In this document: positions 60,054-64,000 of the stretch, one piece after another
Layout of the letters: every line of letters begins with the position of its first letter
How positions within the stretch are numbered: position 1 is the stretch's first letter
From: an uncultured Lacinutrix sp.
GTDB lineage: Bacteria > Bacteroidota > Bacteroidia > Flavobacteriales > Flavobacteriaceae
Length of the DNA stretch: 64,000 bases
Reading direction: 5' to 3'
NCBI RefSeq assembly: GCF_947500325.1
Contig: NZ_CANMRQ010000002.1
Location: 1 to 64,000, forward strand
Translations under genes and position numbers: made by a program
Notes under the pieces: model-generated
The model's input: the letters and a program-made list of their open reading frames with translations, nothing else
What the model was told of the DNA's origin: nothing
Database searches by the model: none

Positions 60054-60765
60054 TACGTCCAATTTTAATATGACGTCCTACAATGACTTTTCCTCCTCTG
60101 GATTCAATCATCGCTTTATAGAGTGTTACCATAGCTGTAAAGACAGGAGATTCTTCGATACTGGGTTTGTAGATAATGTGAAGTGTAACCCCTGAGAGGT
60201 TTTTAGGTAACTGAATATGAGAACGTAGTGCTTCTGTTGTGGCATCAATATCCTGTAATAACTTACGTTTAAAGCGAACATCATATACAGAAAATAGCGC
60301 ACTATGCTCTTTTAAATCTGAAAATAATAGAATATCGTAAGGGCTATTCTTTTTAGAAGCTTCTTCAATCGCTCCCAGTACCACGCTAAAAATAGCCGAG
60401 CGTAGCAAAGGTTTTTGCTGAGTGTTGTAATAACGCAGAGAATCCCCAAACTGTTTAAAAAATAGGCGTCTTGATTTACGACGTTTATCTTCATTAGAGA
60501 GCCACCCAGTCTCAGCCTTATCAAGGTTAAAACTATATTTTGAAGCATATCGGGTATCTGAGATGTAACTCAGCGATATGCTTATCGCATCAGTAGCGTT
60601 AGTATCTCCTAGATAGGTTGTAATATCATCAGAAATTGGCGCGTAACTATGGGCTTCGCTTCTGTCAATAATGACAGAAAGGTTATGGTCTTTTGGCGAG
60701 TAGTCTTCGCATGCTAGTAAGCAAATAGATACTATAAGCGTAAAAAATAGAATATATCGTTTCAT
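60046..60765 (-). CDS. vWA-like lipoprotein (element B)
   Basis: 239 residues; lipobox C-L-L-A-C. First strand L-S-V-I-I-D-R-S-E-A-H-S has a MIDAS-like D-x-S start; D-I-L-L-F-S-D-L-K-E and T-L-H-I-I-Y-K-P follow. Position and pattern match the element A lipoprotein. Probably a transfer-linked envelope protein; metal-site completeness is uncertain. Confidence 0.62.
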   Translation of the reverse strand: MKRYILFFTLIVSICLLACEDYSPKDHNLSVIIDRSEAHSYAPISDDITTYLGDTNATDAISISLSYISDTRYASKYSFNLDKAETGWLSNEDKRRKSRRLFFKQFGDSLRYYNTQQKPLLRSAIFSVVLGAIEEASKKNSPYDILLFSDLKEHSALFSVYDVRFKRKLLQDIDATTEALRSHIQLPKNLSGVTLHIIYKPSIEESPVFTAMVTLYKAMIESRGGKVIVGRHIKIGRNG

Positions 60766-60769
60766 AATA

Positions 60770-61861
60770 TTAGTGTTTAGAGGTGTTTTGATTGGTTTTG
60801 AAATAATTACTAAGAGGCTCTGGCTTTTCTAAAAAGGAATCTGGGCTGATGCCATCCTTTCGTCTTAAAAGATTTTCAGCCTTGAACTGAGCGACCGAAG
60901 AGCGATAATGGGAACTAATAAGGTTGGCATAATGCTCCCCCATATAGCGTAAGTTTTTTAAATCGATGAGTTTTTGGCTGCATTCCATAGGAATTGCATC
61001 TAAACGGTCATTGATTTCAGAGAGCTGTTGTTCTGCTTTTCGAATTTGGTCTTTGACGATTTTGTAGCGTTTAAAATCATTAACCGTTTTACGAAGTGGC
61101 TTGTAGATAAGTGCAATCAGTGTGCCTGCTAACCACATGACAAAATTTACCGCTACAAATATCCAAGGAGAGATGTCCTGAGATGTGCCATCATCAAAAT
61201 CGGATAGGAACACTTTTCGAAGTGTAGCAAAGCCATAAAGCAAGAAAACCACCAGTGCGGTGACAGAGAGTCCAGCTAGCCATTGTTTCATTTTACTATC
61301 GAAATAAAAGACAATGTCTTTCATAGAATGTGAAATGAGAAATAGACTCACGGCTATACCTACAGATGCGCCTAATGCGGAAATGGCATTGGGCGTTAGA
61401 ATCAGTAGGATTTTCCAATTAATAAGCGTTTCAGCACCACATAATCCCAGAAGAATTAGCTGCCATTTTCGCCATTTGGTAATACGATGGGTTAAATTCT
61501 GTGGCAAATGTTTAATCTCTTTAACTAGTACACGCTTATCTTCAATCAGTTCAGCTTTGTGCTTTACCAATTGCTCTTCTTCCTTAGCGTAGGTCTGTTT
61601 GATATGCGAGCCATTATCATTAATTACAGCAAGCGCCCCGATGATTTTAAGTACTTGTTCTAAAAAGGCTTCGAATAGTCCTTTAATCTTTGGAACGAAC
61701 AGCATCGGCGAATCTTGTTTGTTGGGACGGCCTTGATTCGCCATATCTACGGCAAAGGATTCTACGGCTTTGCTTAGTATTGGAAGCTCTTTATCAAACA
61801 AGGCATCAGCCTTTGGATGATAGAAATTTACAGGTTGTAATTCTTTGTGTTTTGTTTTCAT
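60770..61861 (-). CDS. Four-TM coiled-coil membrane protein (element B)
   Basis: 363 residues: coiled coil (~85-125), TM helices about 133-150, 153-172, 187-208 and 225-246, second coiled coil (~255-295). Ends N-L-L-R-R-K-D-G-I-S-P, like the A protein's H-R-S-D-G-K-V-P. Precedes the vWA-like lipoprotein gene by 4 bp. First gene of the transfer operon of B. Confidence 0.6.
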   Translation of the reverse strand: MKTKHKELQPVNFYHPKADALFDKELPILSKAVESFAVDMANQGRPNKQDSPMLFVPKIKGLFEAFLEQVLKIIGALAVINDNGSHIKQTYAKEEEQLVKHKAELIEDKRVLVKEIKHLPQNLTHRITKWRKWQLILLGLCGAETLINWKILLILTPNAISALGASVGIAVSLFLISHSMKDIVFYFDSKMKQWLAGLSVTALVVFLLYGFATLRKVFLSDFDDGTSQDISPWIFVAVNFVMWLAGTLIALIYKPLRKTVNDFKRYKIVKDQIRKAEQQLSEINDRLDAIPMECSQKLIDLKNLRYMGEHYANLISSHYRSSVAQFKAENLLRRKDGISPDSFLEKPEPLSNYFKTNQNTSKH

Positions 61862-61970
61862 AAGAGTTAATTTTTTAAAATTCTCTTATGTATTAGCCAA
61901 TATTTGACCAAAACAAAATCACTGAAAATGAGTGGTTTATGAAATCTAAGGTTTCATATATTGAAATCAA

Positions 61971-61997
61971 ACCACAAAAAATGAAGCCTTTTGTGGT
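61971..61997. terminator. Terminator between element B and the second TCS
   Basis: ACCACAAAA (61971-61979) pairs with TTTTGTGGT (61989-61997), T-rich on the plus-strand side. It lies 20 bp from the response regulator stop in the 155-bp gap, which also has a GTTTCATATATTGAAATC palindrome near 61951. Confidence 0.7.
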
Positions 61998-62016
61998 CTT
62001 TTTTATATTGAGCTTG

Positions 62017-62688
62017 TCAAGAAATAATGCCCATTTTGATTGCTTTGACCATTAATTGAGCGGTGGTTTTAGCCTCAAAACGTTCTTTTAATTTGCGGAT
62101 GCGTTTTTCAACAGCAGATTTAGTGATTTGTATGCCTTTAGTTTCTAATTGTAATACAATATCATGGTGATTCCCTCCATTACTAAGGCCGTTTAAAATC
62201 ACCTTATCTCTATAGTCTAAATCAAGTGTTGTTTCATAATATTGAAATTGCTTAGCTATAGAAGCGCTAATATAACTACCATTATTAATTACAATGTCTA
62301 TTGCTGGTAATAGTTCGTTAAGACTGATGTCACTTTTTAAAATATAGCCATCAGCTCCTAAAACATTGATAACATAATCCAGCATTTCAATGCTATCAAC
62401 TTTAGATAAAACAATAACCTTAGTTGGTAATTCTATTTTTCTAATGTAGCGTAATAAATCATCTCCAGAGAAAAATTCAGCATTGGTATTGGTTTTCTTT
62501 AGAATCAAATCCAGTAATATTAAATCAAAATGATGACTGCGAATTAGCTTTGCCGCCTTATCAGTTTCACTAGCTTGTTTAATAACAAACTCATAGTTAT
62601 GATATGCTGTTAGCGTTTCAACAATACTATGGCTAGCAAGGTCATGGTCTTCTACTATTAATGTGTTGATTTTTCTTTTTACTTCCAT
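62017..62688 (-). CDS. NarL-like response regulator
   Basis: 223 residues. Receiver: V-E-D-H-D, L-I-L-L-D-L-I-L with phospho-Asp, V-L-S-K and Y-I-L-K. The C-terminal ~60 residues (G-I-Q-I-T-K-S-A-V-E-K-R-I-R-K-L) form a divergent LuxR/HTH. Overlaps the kinase gene by 10 bp. It is directly upstream of the element B transfer operon on the same strand, separated by a terminator, so it may or may not control it. Confidence 0.85.
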   Translation of the reverse strand: MEVKRKINTLIVEDHDLASHSIVETLTAYHNYEFVIKQASETDKAAKLIRSHHFDLILLDLILKKTNTNAEFFSGDDLLRYIRKIELPTKVIVLSKVDSIEMLDYVINVLGADGYILKSDISLNELLPAIDIVINNGSYISASIAKQFQYYETTLDLDYRDKVILNGLSNGGNHHDIVLQLETKGIQITKSAVEKRIRKLKERFEAKTTAQLMVKAIKMGIIS

Positions 62689-64000
62689 AGCTTTGGTAAT
62701 TTTACTATTAGGAGTGTTCCTTTGGAATCAGAATGATCAATTTCTAGAGTTCCATTCATATCAATAATCCGTTTTTTTATATTAAGCAGTCCAATCCCTT
62801 TATTGTTTGTATGATCTGTAAAACCAATCCCGTTATCTTGTATTTTGATAATAAGGCTGTTTGCATTTTGCCTGAATACCAAAAGTACTTCTGAAGCCTC
62901 GGCATGTTTTTGAATGTTAATTATGGCCTCGCGAATAATACTATAAATATTTACTTGGATGTGGGCAGGAATGTCTTGCCATAAAATATCATCTAATCCT
63001 GCATAATTAAGCTCAGTCTCCATTGCTAAACCCATTTTAATAAATAGGGCTTTGAGTTTTTTTGAAAAAGGAATAACAGAAAAATGCTGCAAACTAAGTT
63101 CTTGAGAGCGTGTTCGCATTTTGCCATAAGCGTCTTTGAATAAAGTAAGGACTATGTTCCATTTATTATCAAATGCCTCTGATTGTAGTTTTTCTGCTTT
63201 TTGTAATCCAACAACGATGTCACTGGCTATATCATCGTGTAAGTAAAGTGCTAATTGATCTTGTTCATCTGCACGTGCTTTAAGTTTTTCTATAATACTG
63301 AGTTGTTTTTCTGTTTTTTGCCGTTGTTTAAAATAAAGAAAGGTTAATCCAAAAGTTACAAGTAGTAGAAGACTAGTGGCTGCAAATAATAGTTTTTGAT
63401 TTTTATGACTTTGATTCTCTAGAGTTAATTTAGCATTTTGTGTTTTCTGTAGATTCGTTCGGTATTTGATTTTAACCAGTTCATGCTTTAGAGTTCGTTC
63501 TGCTAAAATGAGACTGTCTTTTATTTTGATACGTTTTTTAAGAAAATGAGAATTATTAGAAAGCTGATATAAAAGATCAAGAGCCTTGAGTGTATTTTTT
63601 ACATCGTTTATGGTTTTGGCATTTCTATAAGCTTTTGTTAAATATAGATTAGCGCTGTCCTTAATACCTCTTTTTAAATAATAGTCTGCGATGTGCAATT
63701 CACTGACCACTTGACCTCTAATACTTTTGCCTTTTGTTCTTAGCGCATATGCGCCATATAATTTATCAGCAGCCTGTAGTTTTTTATTTAGAAATTGAGT
63801 GTAACCTAAATTATCTAATGCCATAGCATAGATTAAGGGAGCCGTTTTTAATGTTTCAGGAGCAATGACTTTTTGAAATTGCTGAGTTGCCTTCTGATAA
63901 TCACCCTGATTACGATAGACAATTCCTATATTATTCTCAAGAGTACGTGCTTGTTTGTCATTTGTGCTTAAAATGAGTGCTTTATCATACCAATACGACG
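62679..64000 (-). CDS. TPR-type sensor histidine kinase, partial at window edge
   Basis: The frame is open to the window end; an internal ATG at 63824 is not the start because the upstream residues (Y-W-Y-D-K-A-L, N-N-I-G-I-V-Y-R-N-Q-G-D-Y) are TPR-like. At least 440 residues visible: TPR repeats, one TM (~L-L-F-A-A-T-S-L-L-L-L-V-T-F), coiled coil, HisKA_3 with Y-L-H-D-D-I-A-S-D, HATPase D-N-G-I-G-F and G-I-G-L-L-N. Pairs with the overlapping NarL-like regulator. Confidence 0.87.
   Translation of the reverse strand, partial: SYWYDKALILSTNDKQARTLENNIGIVYRNQGDYQKATQQFQKVIAPETLKTAPLIYAMALDNLGYTQFLNKKLQAADKLYGAYALRTKGKSIRGQVVSELHIADYYLKRGIKDSANLYLTKAYRNAKTINDVKNTLKALDLLYQLSNNSHFLKKRIKIKDSLILAERTLKHELVKIKYRTNLQKTQNAKLTLENQSHKNQKLLFAATSLLLLVTFGLTFLYFKQRQKTEKQLSIIEKLKARADEQDQLALYLHDDIASDIVVGLQKAEKLQSEAFDNKWNIVLTLFKDAYGKMRTRSQELSLQHFSVIPFSKKLKALFIKMGLAMETELNYAGLDDILWQDIPAHIQVNIYSIIREAIINIQKHAEASEVLLVFRQNANSLIIKIQDNGIGFTDHTNNKGIGLLNIKKRIIDMNGTLEIDHSDSKGTLLIVKLPKLWK

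Larger units (their letters stand above)
45185..61861. mobile_element. Integrative mobilizable element B (core extent)
   Basis: Same gene order and orientation as element A. Recombinases and ATPase look about 70% identical to A by eye, while coupling protein, MobC-like protein and membrane proteins are far more diverged. Cargo: two membrane proteins between the XRE genes, six immunity-type genes before oriT, and two more between oriT and the relaxase. No mating-pore genes. Ends not defined at base level. Confidence 0.75.

Noticed and set aside
1-64000. Conjugative type IV secretion (VirB/Tra) mating-pore genes
   Set aside because: None recognised; the elements are therefore described as mobilizable rather than conjugative.

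Overview
The window looks like an accessory island from a flavobacterium-like member of the Bacteroidota. The DNA is AT-rich. Promoter-like sequences follow the Bacteroidota pattern (TTG, about 20 nt, TAnnTTTG) and there are no Shine-Dalgarno-type leaders. RHS cassettes, TPR-containing sensor kinases and lipoproteins with short lipoboxes also fit. No housekeeping gene, rRNA, tRNA or CRISPR array was recognised, so the window reads as mobile, defence and toxin genes layered on one another.

Layout. (1) 0.1-6.4 kb, minus strand: a tightly packed four-gene operon (C5 cytosine methyltransferase, a kinase with two GHKL ATPase domains, a receiver protein, a CHAT/caspase-like protease), followed after 8 bp by an orphan RHS toxin tip with an HNH-like nuclease end and an Imm33-like immunity gene. 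(2) 6.75-18.5 kb: integrative mobilizable element A, with two tyrosine recombinases, an AAA ATPase, an XRE repressor, a DUF262/GmrSD-type restriction cargo, an oriT-like structure, a relaxase apparently made by frameshifting, a MobC-like protein, a coupling ATPase and envelope proteins. (3) 18.6-20.1 kb: a CARF-AAA-Fis regulator. (4) About 20-31 kb: a third, different mobile segment (replication-like winged helix, sigma-region-4-like protein, tyrosine recombinase, conjugation-type ATPase, Dam-type methylase). (5) 30.9-35.7 kb: two more orphan RHS tips with candidate immunity genes. (6) 35.7-45.1 kb: a type II CBASS-like operon (CD-NTase, E2-E1 fusion, JAMM protease) with a second CD-NTase on a two-TM anchor, plus a trypsin-like protease, a membrane protein with a Rossmann-like cytosolic domain, and a TPR histidine kinase/NarL regulator pair. 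Three near-identical 16-bp palindromes upstream of three of these genes suggest one regulon. (7) 45.2-61.9 kb: element B, a diverged relative of A in the same orientation, whose cargo is a run of orphan immunity-type genes. (8) 62-64 kb: a second NarL/TPR-kinase pair, cut by the window edge.

How the parts may work together. Elements A and B look mobilizable: each has an integration module, an oriT, a relaxase and a coupling protein, but no mating-pore genes are visible. Their cargo protects the host (DUF262 in A, immunity proteins in B). The best candidates for undescribed biology are the methyltransferase/dual-ATPase kinase/receiver/CHAT operon, the two-component-regulated CBASS with a membrane-anchored second cyclase, and the conserved poly-A frameshift that joins the relaxase halves in both elements. 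All family assignments come from reading motifs by eye; no database search was possible.
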